DNA of 64,000 nucleotides, taken from Gadus chalcogrammus. Lineage: Eukaryota > Chordata > Actinopteri > Gadiformes > Gadidae. The stretch covers positions 27,473,942 to 27,537,941 of the forward strand of contig NC_079425.1 of NCBI RefSeq assembly GCF_026213295.1, written 5' to 3'. How positions within the stretch are numbered: the stretch's first letter is position 1; each line of letters starts with the position of its first letter. Shown here in pieces: positions 14,900-26,318 of this stretch. A program made the position numbers and the translations under genes. The notes below the pieces were generated by a model. It searched no databases. It was not told the origin of the DNA and saw nothing but the letters and a program-made list of their open reading frames with translations.

Positions 14900-15295
14900 G
14901 GCAGTCGTCTCACAGGTGCCGGTGTTCCGGTCGCGTGCAGCGCTGCAGCTACGTAAAGCAGCTTTCACACGCCGCGCGGCAACTCGCCGCCTCCATTCAT
15001 TTCAATGGGGGAAGGGCGGCAGAGGGGAGGCGGCAAAAGCGGCTGTTGCAGAGTTTGCCCTCCCCCTACTGACTTTCACTCTCAGTCCCCGAACGGAAAT
15101 GAATGAGGCTACGCTTACTTTATGAAATGTTTTGAGTGGCGATTTTTATTATCTAGGCCTACATGAAATTCTGCATCCATTAAATGATTAAAAATTATAT
15201 ATATTATTTTTTTCCTCGGAAGGGCAACCTGAGTCGAGGAGGGCATATGGGCAGTTGCCCAAGCAACCTGAGCAACCCCCCTGTGCACGTCCCTG
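14900..15295. mobile_element. Possible DNA-transposon fragment
   Basis: The segment CTCCATTCATTTCAATGGGG and a GC-rich patch recall fish DNA transposons, and GTGCACGTCCCTG at 15283-15295 looks like an inverted terminal sequence CAGGGACGTGCAC. No matching left terminus was found, so this is tentative. Confidence 0.3.
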
Positions 15296-15849
15296 TTCAG
15301 AACACACTGAAGAGGTTCAACGCTTTCTGTAAATATATGGGTATATTCATTCCCACAGAAAATGAATTATCCCCCCCCCCCCTACTTCTCGATGCTCAGA
15401 CCAAATGACACCGTACACTGTACACACACTGTAAACACACTGTACACATCGTACACACCGCACACTGTACACACCATACACACCGTACACTGTGTGTTCC
15501 TGAGCTGGAGCGAGAACTTGGAATGCTGTTCATTCAAAGTCGAGTCCATCTGTGTCCCTAGATAATAAAATGATGTTTAAGTTCATCAACAACCCTGTTG
15601 AAAACCACCAGAACTAAAACAGAGGGGTAATAAATGATGTGGAGGGGAGAAGACCTCACCGGGTGACATGAACCAGTGTTGGAGCGCAAAATAAATTGCT
15701 CTCTGGGTCCCATGGTCGTTGCTTTCAGCCCATTTTTCAAGGACACCTGGTTGGACTGTCATTTGTGTCTAGACCCAAATAGTTTAGAGACCGAGATAAA
15801 TGAAAACTCATGGCCAAAGAGAATGAGTGAATAAATTCTCAAGACCCAA

Positions 15850-16085
15850 CCGTTCAGGCTCAGCCTGGACACGAGGTAGACAATGTTAACACAACCTGGA
15901 CACAAGGTAGACAATGTTAACACAACCTGATCATGAGGTACACAACATGGACACAACCTGAGGCAGACAACATGAATACAACCTGGACACGAGGTAGACA
16001 ATGTTAACACAACCTGAGGTAGACAACATGAACACAACCTGAGCCAGACAACGTGAGCACAACCTGAGGTAGAAAACATGAACAT
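15850..16085. repeat. 25-31-bp minisatellite in intron 4
   Basis: About eight units of the type ACACAACCTGGACACGAGGT plus AGACAATGTTA, with shorter ACACAACCTGAGGTAGACAA variants. Confidence 0.85.
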
Positions 16086-16901
16086 TTTCTTTATGAACAC
16101 TGTCTTCTACACTACTCGACCTCTACAAACACTGTAATCTGCAGAACAACCAGAGTCTCCACGTCAACGCTCAGCCTGGACAATATGAACACTGTCTTGC
16201 AGAACCACGCCGACCTCCACCATCTGCGGGGATCAGCCGCCTCCTCTACTTCTTCGACTTCACATCCAATCTTAACTTAATATAACAGTACATCTGTTCA
16301 TGTACAGCTGCCCCTCCGTGGACCGCGGCTTCTCTCTCCGTGAAAACAATAAATGAATACCCTAGAATACATCAGCACCGCCAACACTAAAAAACAAAAG
16401 CCTTTGCTTTCGTCGTATTCTGGAGCCTCTCCATTGTTTGAGGCAGCTCAGGACCACTGTAGGGTGTCATGCCAAAGCTAGGCTTTCATGAGGGGTTTTA
16501 TATTCATTTGATGATCCTGCGGGCCTCTGTTTCCTGAGTGGATTATCCACATATACTGCGGCTGAGCTTGTTTTATATTCAGCGCTGCGACACACTCACT
16601 AAGGTCCATTCTGCATACAATATGCAACGTTATACAAGACAGTCAGCGTAATTCACACTCAATCAGAACATAAATGAGCGCGAACAGCGTGAGAGACAAA
16701 CGGGTCACATCGCCGCCATTGCAGCCTCGTGGTTGATTATCACCTGCATGCCCGTCGGGGTCCATGCTGTGGCCCCTGTGTTCAGAAGGTCGTCACAATT
16801 CCTGCTGAATGGATCGAAGGCAAAGACACAAGCCTTGAGTTCACCCATTTCTCTTAACCGTTGATTTAGACATAGCGTAACCTGTAGGGTCTCTTCCTCA
16901 G
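16086..16901. other. Intron 4, last part, no gene seen
   Basis: Unique sequence. The acceptor of exon 5 ends it. It looks non-repetitive and might hold conserved non-coding sequence, but that is untested. Confidence 0.4.
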
Positions 16902-17069
16902 CCACCATTAAGATCGCTCTCCACGGGATGGACCGGGAGATGAGAGAGGAGTACCTGGTGGTCATCCAGGCCAAGGACATGGGCGGGCACATGGGCGGCC
17001 TCTCCGGCACCACCACCGTCACCGTCACCCTGACCGACGTCAACGACAACCCGCCTAAGTTCTCCAAAA
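16902..17069 (+). CDS. cdh8: cdh8 exon 5 (EC2, second half, and EC2-EC3 linker)
   Basis: A 168-bp exon lies between the acceptor CTCTTCCTCAG and the donor GTAAGATC, the usual length for this type II cadherin exon. It carries the calcium-binding MDRE motif, then [18 protein letters not shown] and the linker [11 protein letters not shown], whose Asp and Asn residues bind the interdomain calcium between EC2 and EC3. It enters and leaves with one base carried over. A perfect 14-bp inverted repeat starts 18 bases past its donor (17087-17120), and the following 1.2-kb intron is mostly minisatellite, so splicing here sits in unusual sequence. Confidence 0.95.
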
Positions 17070-17086
17070 GTAAGATCCGATGTGAG

Positions 17087-17120
17087 CTTCAGATGACCTT
17101 GAAGAAAAGGTCATCTGAAG
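17087..17120 (+). promoter_or_regulatory. Perfect intronic hairpin just after the exon 5 donor
   Basis: Arms CTTCAGATGACCTT and AAGGTCATCTGAAG are exact reverse complements (14 bp) around a 6-base loop GAAGAA. The stem begins 18 bases into intron 5. A role in splice-site choice is inference. Confidence 0.6.
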
Positions 17121-17234
17121 TAAAGTCTTTATCATCGAGAGTGTGTTGAGAGGGGGTTTTATGTGGCTATTTGGCGGTTTTCTTGAAACATCAAGATGGC
17201 TAAGGCAGCATGTGGATGCAGTGTGCCGTGCATG

Positions 17235-18225
17235 AGTCTCTGCAGACTGTCCCCCGGTCCAGGCAGCAGGAAGCTGTGTTCGGAATGTTTCCTGGTCAGC
17301 AGGAAGCTGTGTTCAGACTGTATCCTGGTCCAGGCAGCAGGAGGCTGTGTTCAGACTGTCTCCTGGTCCAGGAAGCAGGAGGCTGTGTTCAGACTGTCTC
17401 CTGGTCCAGGAAGCAGGAGGCTGTGTTCAGACTGTCTCCTGGTCCAGGAAGCAGGAGGCTGTGTTCAGACTGTCTCCTGGTCCAGGCAGCTGGAGGCTGT
17501 GTTCAGACTGTCTCCTGGTCCAGGCAGCAGGAGGCTGTGTTCAGACTGTCTCCTGGTCCAGGAAGCAGGAGGCTGTGTTCAGACTGTCTCCTGGTCCAGG
17601 CAGCTGGAGGCTGTGTTCAGACTGTCTCCTGGTCCAGGCGGCAGGAGGCTGTGTTCAGACTGATCCTGGTCAGCATGAGGCTGTGTTCAGACTGTTCCCT
17701 GTTTAGCAGGAGGCTGTGTTCAGACTGTCTCCTGGTCCAGGCAGCTGGAGGCTGTGTTCAGACTGTCTCCTGGTCCAGGCGGCAGGAGGCTGTGTTCAGA
17801 CTGTCTCCTGGTCCAGGCAGCTAGAGGCTGTGTTCAGACTGTCTCCTGGTCCAGGCGGCAGGCAGGAGGCTGTGTTCAGACTGTTTCCTGGTCAGCATGA
17901 GGCTGCGTTCAGACTGTTCTCTGTTTAGCAGGAGGCTGTGTTCAGACTGTCTCCTGGTCCAGGAAGCAGGAGGCTGTGTCCAGACTGTTCCCTGTTTAGC
18001 AGGAGGCTGTATCCAGACTGTTCCCTGTTTAGCAGGAGGCTGTATCCAGACTGTTCCCTGTTTAGCAGGAGGCTGTATCCAGACTGTTCCCTGTTTAGCA
18101 GGAGGCTGTGTTCAGACTGTTTCCTGGTCAGCAGGAGGCTGTGTTCAGACTTTTCCCTGTTTAGCAGGAGGCCGTGTTCAGATTGTTTCCTGGTCCAAGC
18201 AGCAGGAGGCTGTGCTGCTCAGCAC
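17235..18225. repeat. 38-bp and 33-bp minisatellite filling intron 5
   Basis: About 26 units share GAGGCTGTGTTCAGACTGT. One class (38 bp) continues TCTCCTGGTCCAGGCAGCAG; the other (33 bp) continues TCCCTGTTTAGCAG. The classes are interspersed, with the 33-bp class amplified at the 3' end. The 38-bp length is not a multiple of three, so long frames cycle through all phases and mean nothing. The array spans most of the 1.2-kb intron. Confidence 0.93.
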
Positions 18226-18270
18226 TGCAATCCTCCGCTCCATTGCTGAATATTTCCCGTGTACCCGCAG

Positions 18271-18458
18271 GTCTGTATGAGTTTGTGATCCCAGAGGACC
18301 TGCCCATTGGGAAGGCAGGTGGCAGGGTGAAGGCCAACGATAGAGACATCGGGGAGAACGCCAAGTCCACATACAACATCATCGAGGGAGACGAGAGGGG
18401 AATGTTCCAGATCTCAACGGACGGCCAGACTCAGGAGGGGATTCTCAAGCTGAAGAAG
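18271..18458 (+). CDS. cdh8: cdh8 exon 6 (EC3, first half)
   Basis: A 188-bp exon, the standard type II length, follows the acceptor GTACCCGCAG and precedes the donor GTAAGCCC. The spare base from exon 5 completes a serine codon. The protein reads LYEFVIPEDLPIGKAGG, then RVKANDRDIGENAKSTYN and, near the end, TQEGILKLKK. PE and DXDXGEN are calcium-ligating motifs at the top of the third cadherin repeat. The exon ends in phase 0. Upstream is the intron-5 minisatellite, whose last recognisable unit ends about 50 bases before the exon. Downstream, a long CT microsatellite begins about 50 bases after the donor. Confidence 0.95.
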
Positions 18459-18499
18459 GTAAGCCCCGAGTCCTACCAGGAGATTCCCCGATGTACTGC

Positions 18500-18689
<190 letters not shown>

Positions 18690-19125
18690 GGTCTTAACTC
18701 AGTGGCTCAGTGATTTAAAGAAGGGGTTCAGTGCACACTTTAGTTTATGCTGAATTTAGTTTTGCTAACGCCCCAATTAATCCTTGCCAGTCGATTGGCG
18801 AAGAACCGACGACTTACACACACACACCTAGAAACAAGGACTGACACGCACATACCTAGAACCAAGGACTGACACACACACATCTCTGGCTCCGTCCAAC
18901 TCCTCCGCTCTCCGCTGGCCGTCCGACAACTCCGCAGGGCGTTTCATTTCTTGACAACGATTTTCAAGGTGGTTATGAAAAAAAAAAAACACGAATTGGC
19001 AGGAGTCCATCGCGGCCATGGAGCATAACCTTGTAGCGAACGCAGCAGCGCGCTAATGTCAGGGAAACAAGGGCCACCGTCCAGATAACACGAGGATCTC
19101 AATGACAAATTCTACTGCCGACATT

Positions 19126-19312
19126 CATGTGTCTGTGGATATACAGACCGGTGTGTCTGTGGATATACAGACCGGTGTGTCTGTGAAAGTACAGACCGGT
19201 GTGTGTGTGGATATACAGATATACAGACCGGTGTGTCTGTGGATATACAGACCGGTGTGTCTGTGGAAGTACAGACCGGTGTGTCTGGGGATATACAGGC
19301 CGATGTGTTCTT
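19126..19312. repeat. 24-bp minisatellite in intron 6
   Basis: Seven to eight units of GTGTCTGTGGATATACAGAC plus CGGT. The unit is a multiple of three, so it stays open in several frames on both strands without being a gene. Confidence 0.9.
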
Positions 19313-20639
19313 CACCATAACAGCGACAGAGGTTGGAGCGCTGAGTTCTGATATTTGTCAGCAGATATGTAGAAGTCTGCATGCTGTATTCCCCTCATTA
19401 CTGAAGAGGCACATTTACATCTGAAAATATCACTGCATTTTAATAAGCACGGGGAATGTGGGTTAGTTTGAGCACAGCTCCCATTGTCAAGGACACCGCA
19501 GGAATCGAATGGATGTTTCACGGCGGGCTTTGAAAGCGGAGCACACTGGTTATGTATGGATGTATTCAATGTACTTAGTCCCAACGTTCTGCGCTGGATC
19601 CCGAGGTCTGCGTGGCACGTGGTGTGATTGATAGACGGCTGCTCTTCAGTCTTGAGTCATGGCTGCTTCAGCGTCAGAGGAGGAAGCTATACATCACTTC
19701 AGTGCGGAGGGCCATTGTGTTCAGATGCAAAATGACATTACCCCAAGGACAGCCAGTGTGACTTTGTCAAACTGTGAACAATTCAAGCGACATGGGAGGT
19801 GGAGCGATCAAGAACCAGGGCAATCTGCCGGGGACTGGAAAGGGAAACAGGAGTGATGTAAGGCAAAGTGGATACAAGGAGTCTTACAGTTGACAAAGTA
19901 AATGTCAAGCATGCTCCTTTCCCCAACGCAGTGTCAGGCTTGTTCCCACTCAACTCTTCACATTTATACCGCGTCTGTTCTGCGATCACTGATTAGAAGG
20001 AAACAATGGAGATGGGGGCGAGTTAGCGGCTCTGGGTGACTGTTTGTAAGGAAGAGGTAATGGCCCCTGCTTGATTATCTTCACCACTCTTCTCCAAACA
20101 GCTTCTGAGAACACGATGATGTGTCTCCCAGCTCCTCATTTCTTATTAAAACAAAGAGGTGGGATTGAGGTTACAAGTGGATGAGCGATGGAGGAAGAGG
20201 GCCCACAAATTATTAAATAACCTTTACGGCAAGGTTAAAACATATTGATCTAACTGCGACTCGAGAAGAGAGGGAAGAGAGGCTCTTTGTTGTTTGGGAT
20301 GTTAAGCTTTTTATCTGCCAGCCCTCAGGCGTGCTGAGAGTTCATCTTTCTGTGGGATGTGAGCTTTCAACCCGCAAGCCAGGGCCGAACTTTGATGTCT
20401 TAAAAATACCTCAGGTATATGTACCAATTTGGTTCTGGTGGGAGGGGGAACAATAGTAGGGAAGGCAGTGCTGTTTGAGATTCTGCAAACAACAAGTACG
20501 CATGTGCTGTGGAGGAAATGTGGTAGTTCCATCCTGTATTCTGAGATATAATAGTGCTGACCCTACATTAGATTCTTGCTAACCCACCACTTGACTGATT
20601 ATAAGGGAACCTTGAGCTACATGTGATACGAAGGCCCAT
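19313..20639. other. Intron 6, central part, no gene seen
   Basis: Unique sequence without recognisable genes or elements. Confidence 0.4.
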
Positions 20640-21345
20640 TTTAATACTAAACAATATATTATTTCAATGTCTTTAATGCACTGATGTAATAGCTATATTT
20701 CACTTATATTTAACTGTCTTTAATATATTGATATAATGTCTCTATTTAGCTCATATTTAACTGTCTTTGATATACTGCTATAGTGTCTATATTTAACTTA
20801 TATTTAGCTATCTTTAATATACTGATACAATGTCTCTATTTAACTTACATGTATTTGTCTAGAATATGCTGATATATCTATTTTAAAAGATATAGAACTG
20901 TTTTTAATGTACTAATATTATATCTCTATTTAACAGATATGTTGCTGTCTATAATATACATATATTATAGCTGTATTTAACATCAATATTTAACTCGTTA
21001 ATAAACTGATATTGTATCTCTATTTAACACATTATTAACGGCATGTAATTTACTGTATATATATACTCTATTTAACATGTTCATGTCTTTAATATACTTA
21101 CATTATATCTCTATCGAAGATGTAACTGTCTTTAATATACTGATATTATGTCTCTATTTAACATCCATGTACATGTCTTTAATATACTGATATAATATCT
21201 CTATTTAACATAAATATATCTGTCTTTAATAAACTGATATAATATCTTTACATAGCATAAAAATTAACATGACTTTCATTCACTGAAATTATATCTCTAT
21301 TAAACATATATGTACACGTCTTTAATATACTGAAATGACCTCTAA
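20640..21345. repeat. AT-rich 47-bp-type tandem repeat
   Basis: About 14 diverged units built around CTTTAATATACTGATATAAT and GTCTCTATTTAACATATAT. Unit length is near 47 bp and drifts. Confidence 0.8.
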
Positions 21346-21469
21346 CAGTTGTATTCTAAAGGGTACCCTATATCCTCAGCCGTCCGATTGAAGCTCATTC
21401 CTAGTGCACCTGGGCCCAGTGTAGCTGCAGTCAGCTCATTCCTAATACACCTCGTTTACAAGGAATGTA

Positions 21470-22235
21470 TCATTACCTCTACAGCTCATTCGCTTTCATA
21501 ACCTCTACCCCTCATTCTCTCTGTCATTTCCTCTGTATCTATCTCTTCTCTCTCTCATTAGCTCTATATCTAACTCATTACCTCTATACCTAACTCATAA
21601 CCCCTATCATTACTTTTAAATCTAAATCATTCTCTCTTTGTCATTACCTCTAAATCTAATTCATTCTCTCTGTCATTACGGCTATCTCTAAAATTCCTCT
21701 CTCTTTCATTACCTCTATTTGTAACTCATTCTCTCCGTCATTACCTCTGTATCTAACTCATTACCTCAATATCTAACTCATTCTCTCTGTCATTACCTCT
21801 GTATCTAACTCATTACCTCTGTATATAACTCTTCTCTCTCTGTCATTACCTATATATCTAACTCATTACCCCTGTCATTACCTCATTATCTAACTTTTTT
21901 TCTCTCTCATTACCTCTATATCTACTTATCCTCTCTCTGTGATTACCTCTATACCTAACTCATTACCCCTGTCATTACCTCTATATCTAACTCTCCTCTC
22001 TCTTTCATTACCTCTATATCTAACTCATTCTCTCTGTCATTACCCCTGTATCTAACTCAGTACCTCTATATCTAACTCTTTCTCTCTGTCATTACCTCTG
22101 TATCTAACACAGTACCTTTACATCTAACTCATTATCTCTTTCATTACCTCTATATATAACTCATTACCTCTGTCATTACATCTGTATTTATCTCATTATC
22201 TCTATATCTTACTCATTCTCTTTGTGAATACGTTT
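21470..22235. repeat. 32-bp-type minisatellite (ATTACCTCTATATCTAACTC)
   Basis: Over 20 diverged units of TCATTACCTCTATATCTAAC plus TCATTCTCTCTG follow almost directly on the preceding AT-rich array. Confidence 0.85.
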
Positions 22236-23129
22236 GCTTCTTCCTCCCTCTACTCACTCTTATCCCCCAAAGCTGCGGTCTGGTTGTGATTCCGCTATAA
22301 ATCCTGGTTATGGAGTGTGGAAGTGACTTGATCCCATTATTCTAGCAGGGTGCGAGGGACCAGAGGTGATTCACAATGAAACTGTGACATTCTGGGTTTG
22401 CCCTCAGAGATTCCCAGGAAGTGACAATGTGACATTTTTACATTTTGCACATATCAATGAAGTGTCATTTGCAAAATTATGTCTAACATGCACAGGCAGG
22501 AGGTAAAAAGGACGATTTGCGTTTTGATATGTCTACTCAATCACATTGATGGCTGCTATTCGCTCTGGTTCGGTATTGTTGCATATTTTTCATAATTGCT
22601 GTGCAATTCATTTGACTCCATCTGATTGTGTTAGTGGTTGTGAAAGCAGTCATACATCTCTGACATTGAGAGCATGAGCCGGAAAATGTGTAATCCTTCG
22701 AAGTGACAGGAACGCAATAATTATAATTTCAGGTCGCATGAATATGCAAATCACATTCCTTATGTGTGATTAATCATTTCAAATCAAAGCCGTCGAACTC
22801 AGAGCTGGTAAAGGAGTTTTATTGAAACGGTGTCACATCTGGATAACCGTCTCCCTGCTGGTCAACAGTAGGACTGGGTGTTTCTAATATGTCCGCCTCA
22901 CAATATACACCTAGATTTTTTAAATGATGCTATATGCATTATGAGTGACTTTGTGATACAGGACAGGGATAGAGAAGAGAAAGAATGTCTGGGCAGGATG
23001 GGAAAGGCCGACCAAAGGAGGATGCCGGGCTGATGAATGTTATGATGTAGCGGCGGAACATTAACAAATGAAAGATAAACAAAACAAGAAATACATATTC
23101 ACTATATACATATATCTATTATTATAAAA
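22236..23129. other. Intron 6, unique sequence
   Basis: Non-repetitive AT-rich DNA with an octamer-like ATGCAAAT at 22744-22751 (GAATATGCAAATCAC). It could be conserved non-coding DNA; no proof is available here. Confidence 0.4.
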
Positions 23130-23362
23130 TGTTCTTTCCCTGACTTCCTGTCCCTCCCTCCCTGTGCGTTGCCTTCCTGTGCGTCCCTCACTTCCTGTGC
23201 ATCCGTTACTTCCTGTGTGTCCTTTCACTTCCTTTGCGTCCCTCACTTCCTGTCCCGCCCTTCCTGTGCATCCCCGACTTCCTGTCCCTGCCTCCCGGTG
23301 CGTTGCCTTCCTGTGTGTTTCCTTCCTGTACGTCCCTGACTTCCTGTCCCTCCCCCTGTGCC
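23130..23362. repeat. CTTCCTGTG repeat leading into the exon 7 acceptor
   Basis: Roughly 19-bp units ACTTCCTGTGCGTCCCTC repeat about ten times and end at the splice acceptor, giving the intron a 230-base repetitive pyrimidine tract. Confidence 0.8.
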
Positions 23363-23365
23363 CAG

Positions 23366-23613
23366 CCCCTGGACTTCGAGAGTAAGAAGGCGTTCACGCT
23401 GAAGGTGGAGGCCACCAACCTGCGCTCGGAGCTGGGCAGCGGGGGCCCCTACCGGGACACGGCCACGGTGAAGGTGGTGGTGGAGGACTCGGATGAACCA
23501 CCCGTCTTCACGCGGCCCGCCTACGTGCTGGAGGTCAACGAGAACGCGCCCGTCAACACGGTGATTGGCACGGTCAACGCCCGCGACCCCGACACCACGG
23601 GGAGCCTGGTCAG
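23366..23613 (+). CDS. cdh8: cdh8 exon 7 (EC3 end, EC3-EC4 linker, EC4 start)
   Basis: This exon lies between the acceptor CCCTGTGCCCAG and the donor GTGAGG. It is 248 bp where the mammalian counterpart is remembered as 254; the difference of two codons falls in the variable loop that reads LRSELGSGGPYRD. It starts in phase 0 with PLDFESKKAFTLKVEA (the LDFE calcium motif), continues with the linker EDSDEPPVF and opens EC4 with YVLEVNENAPVNTVIG and NARDPDTTG. It ends with two bases of an arginine codon. Codon third positions are strongly GC-rich against AT-rich surroundings. A repetitive CTTCCTGTG pyrimidine array directly precedes the acceptor. Confidence 0.94.
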
Positions 23614-24266
23614 GTGAGGAGTGACCCAGCAGAGCACAGCGCCACTGCTGGACCACCGGCGCCACTGCAGGCTACCATGCCAAAAGATTGTTCTATAAAA
23701 CATATACTATTTGTAATATTTAATCATAAATATCCTAGTAGAACCCCTTTCAACTCACGGTCATTATTGTCAACATTATTTGGGACACATTGTTTAAAAT
23801 GACCCGGGGGCTAAATATTGTTTTGCTAGAGAAGAATAATTTTTAATGTAGGTGGTCTTAGCTCAGGAAGGTCTTTGAACAAATTTTGGAGAGCAGTAAG
23901 AGGAGGAAAGTAACCCAACAATGGACTAAATAATAGAAGGTAGCCTACATATTTGAACAGTGTTATAATATGCAGACAATATGATGGCTTCACATTGCAG
24001 ACTGACAACTAGAGCCCATCTTTTCTTACATTAGTGTAAAAAAAAGCTATTCCTCGTTATGTTGCGTTGTTGTACCGAATGTATTCACCAGAGCCCAACT
24101 GGACCCAATGGTCACACCGTGCACACTCAAATCATCACTGTGCACACTCAAATCAGCAGCGTGCACACTCAAATCAGAAACATGCACATCACACAGCACT
24201 GTACACTCACAACAGCCCTATTTGTGGTGTGTGGAATAGATTTGTGATACGGTGGACAAACAACAT
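23614..24266. other. Intron 7, first part
   Basis: Mostly unique. A small repeat GTGCACACTCAAATCA occurs three to four times at about 24118-24190. Confidence 0.5.
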
Positions 24267-24269
24267 TTG

Positions 24270-25395
24270 GGGCCCTATTTTAACGGTCTGAAACGCAAGT
24301 GAGAAGCACCAAGCGCAAGAAGCTTTGTGGGCGGTTCTATGGTGATGTTGCAATTTTACCGGCGCAAATATTACTCTTGCGCCCAGAGCAAGAGTAATTT
24401 ACCTGCAATAAACCAATGAGAGTGCCAGCTCCCATCCCCTTTAAGAGCCATGTGCGCATTTGAATCTGACGAGTTGATATTTTGACAGCACGTCTGCAGT
24501 CTCCTATGAGACGGATGCACATTTCAAACTTCAAATTGCTCAGTTTTTGGCTAAATAATATGGCCTAATTCACACATGGAATAAGGTTTTCTTATTCCAA
24601 AACTTAACATACATATGGTATGCGGTAACTGTGGTTCTATTTAATGATATACGCAATACATTATAAACATTGTTTCTTGTTATCAGTATTGTATGCATTA
24701 TCGTTATCGACTTGTGTTCCTAATATGCATGTGTCCCCCCGTTAATACATTGCCATGGACTGTATTATGCGTTACGGGTTTAGTTTGCGTGTGTTTAAAC
24801 AGATGGACGCACACACGCGCGCCCACATTCATTAATTATTTTACAGATACGCACACGCGCACTCGCATTCATTCATTCTATTTAACACTCACTCGCGGTA
24901 AAACAATGTTTTCTCACGATCTAATACTCATCAATCCTAAAAGTTATGGGCATGTACATGATGTCTGTGTCAAGAAAATGTATGTTTGCTGTACGGTGTT
25001 TGCAGATGCATTGATTTAAAAGTACACCTTATTACCGCTGTATCAGCTGTTCTTTCCCAAATAATTTCCCAAGAATGTGTGGCTAGGTAGATGAGAGAAG
25101 CAAAGTGTATGCGCGAGGTGCACAAGCAACATTATGCATGCGCCCTTAAAATAGCATCTGAACAACAAGCCACTGACTTTAAACCAGGTATTTCCTGGTT
25201 TGTGATTTCTGGAACTGTGAAATAGCACCAGGGAAGGAACACGCCTCCTCCTTTTGCCGAACTGCCCCTTGGGGCGCAAGATCATTCCCTTATTAACCGA
25301 CGCATGGCGCAGGAGGGAAAAGAACGCTCTGCGCCAGTTGCAAACTAGCATGCGCCAGTGAGAAAGCCAATTGCGCCGAATGCAAGATAGAGCCC
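24270..25395. mobile_element. Non-autonomous Harbinger-like DNA transposon, copy 1
   Basis: The 1126-bp element begins GGGCCCTATTTTAACGGTCT and ends GAATGCAAGATAGAGCCC, giving diverged inverted termini (GGGCCCTAT against GGGCTCTAT). It is flanked by the 3-bp direct repeat TTG (24267-24269 and 25396-25398). A homologous copy lies at 38784-39875. No transposase frame is present. The Harbinger assignment rests on the 3-bp duplication and remembered terminus style, so the superfamily is tentative. Confidence 0.8.
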
Positions 25396-25398
25396 TTG

Positions 25399-26316
25399 GC
25401 CTTGTTGTGTTTGGTTCGTTATCTGAACGTGATTGGATGCGTTCCTCTCATGGGGAGTCTCTGATGGAGGCGGCCCCCGGCCGAGGTGATGGAGGTGGAC
25501 CATCCATCCTCCACCGTACGAGCTGTTCTCAGAACACCTCAAGGGCACCTTCAGGACTGGTGTTCAGGCAGTTCCTCCTGCAGCAGAGCCGCCACCACGG
25601 CATTTCATAAGTTTAGGCGTCAGCCGCGCCTCGTTCCCGGGACAACACCAACTTGTGGTTGTAGGTAATTGGTTTGTGGGCGGAGAGGGGGGCGCCGTCA
25701 CGGAGACGCTCTGCCAGCGGCGTCTGCGTGTTTAGCAATTACATCCCGGTAGCGGAGATGCGGCGGAAGCGTCCTCGCGATAACCGAGGTCATCCCATGT
25801 AACCACATCATTTGCTTTCCTCTGACCTTATTTCCTGCCATGGTCCCGTTTATTATTATTTTGTATTTTTAAATGAGTTGATATGAATTCCTAAAGTTAT
25901 TTTACTTGCTCATGAACTCACCGTGCGTGCCAGGGTATTTACCTTGTGAAGGACATTGCTTAAGTTTAGATGATTGGTTGACAGCCCCTGCCACCAATCC
26001 AAAATGAGCTGCCCGAATCTGGTCAAAATAACAGCTTATTCAAATAAGGCCTTAGATCACTTTTTTAGATGGTTTATCATGTCATGTAAATAGTCATATT
26101 TATTTAGCAATTACACATTTGAAAATGTGTAATTGAAAAAATTACAATAGTTTATTTTTGGTATCGCCTGAACCATAAGATCTAACTCTATATATTGTCA
26201 AATTCAGATTCTCAACCATGTAGGGTGGCAGACATTTATACTGCAATATCAATACATATTCATAAAAATATATATTTTCTTATTTTACATGATAGACTCC
26301 CCTTTTAACATTTCAG
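25399..26316. other. Intron 7, unique sequence
   Basis: No gene or clear element recognised. GC-rich near 25440-25770, AT-rich afterwards. Confidence 0.4.
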
Positions 26317-26318
26317 TA

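Noticed and set aside
17196..18280. Reading frames of 100-200 codons through the intron 5 repeat
   Set aside because: They cycle through all three phases because the 38-bp unit is not a multiple of three, and the region lies between two well-defined cdh8 exons.
20640..22235. Possible origin-like or centromeric satellite
   Set aside because: Two short, diverged local arrays within one intron; no evidence of a genome-wide satellite or centromere.
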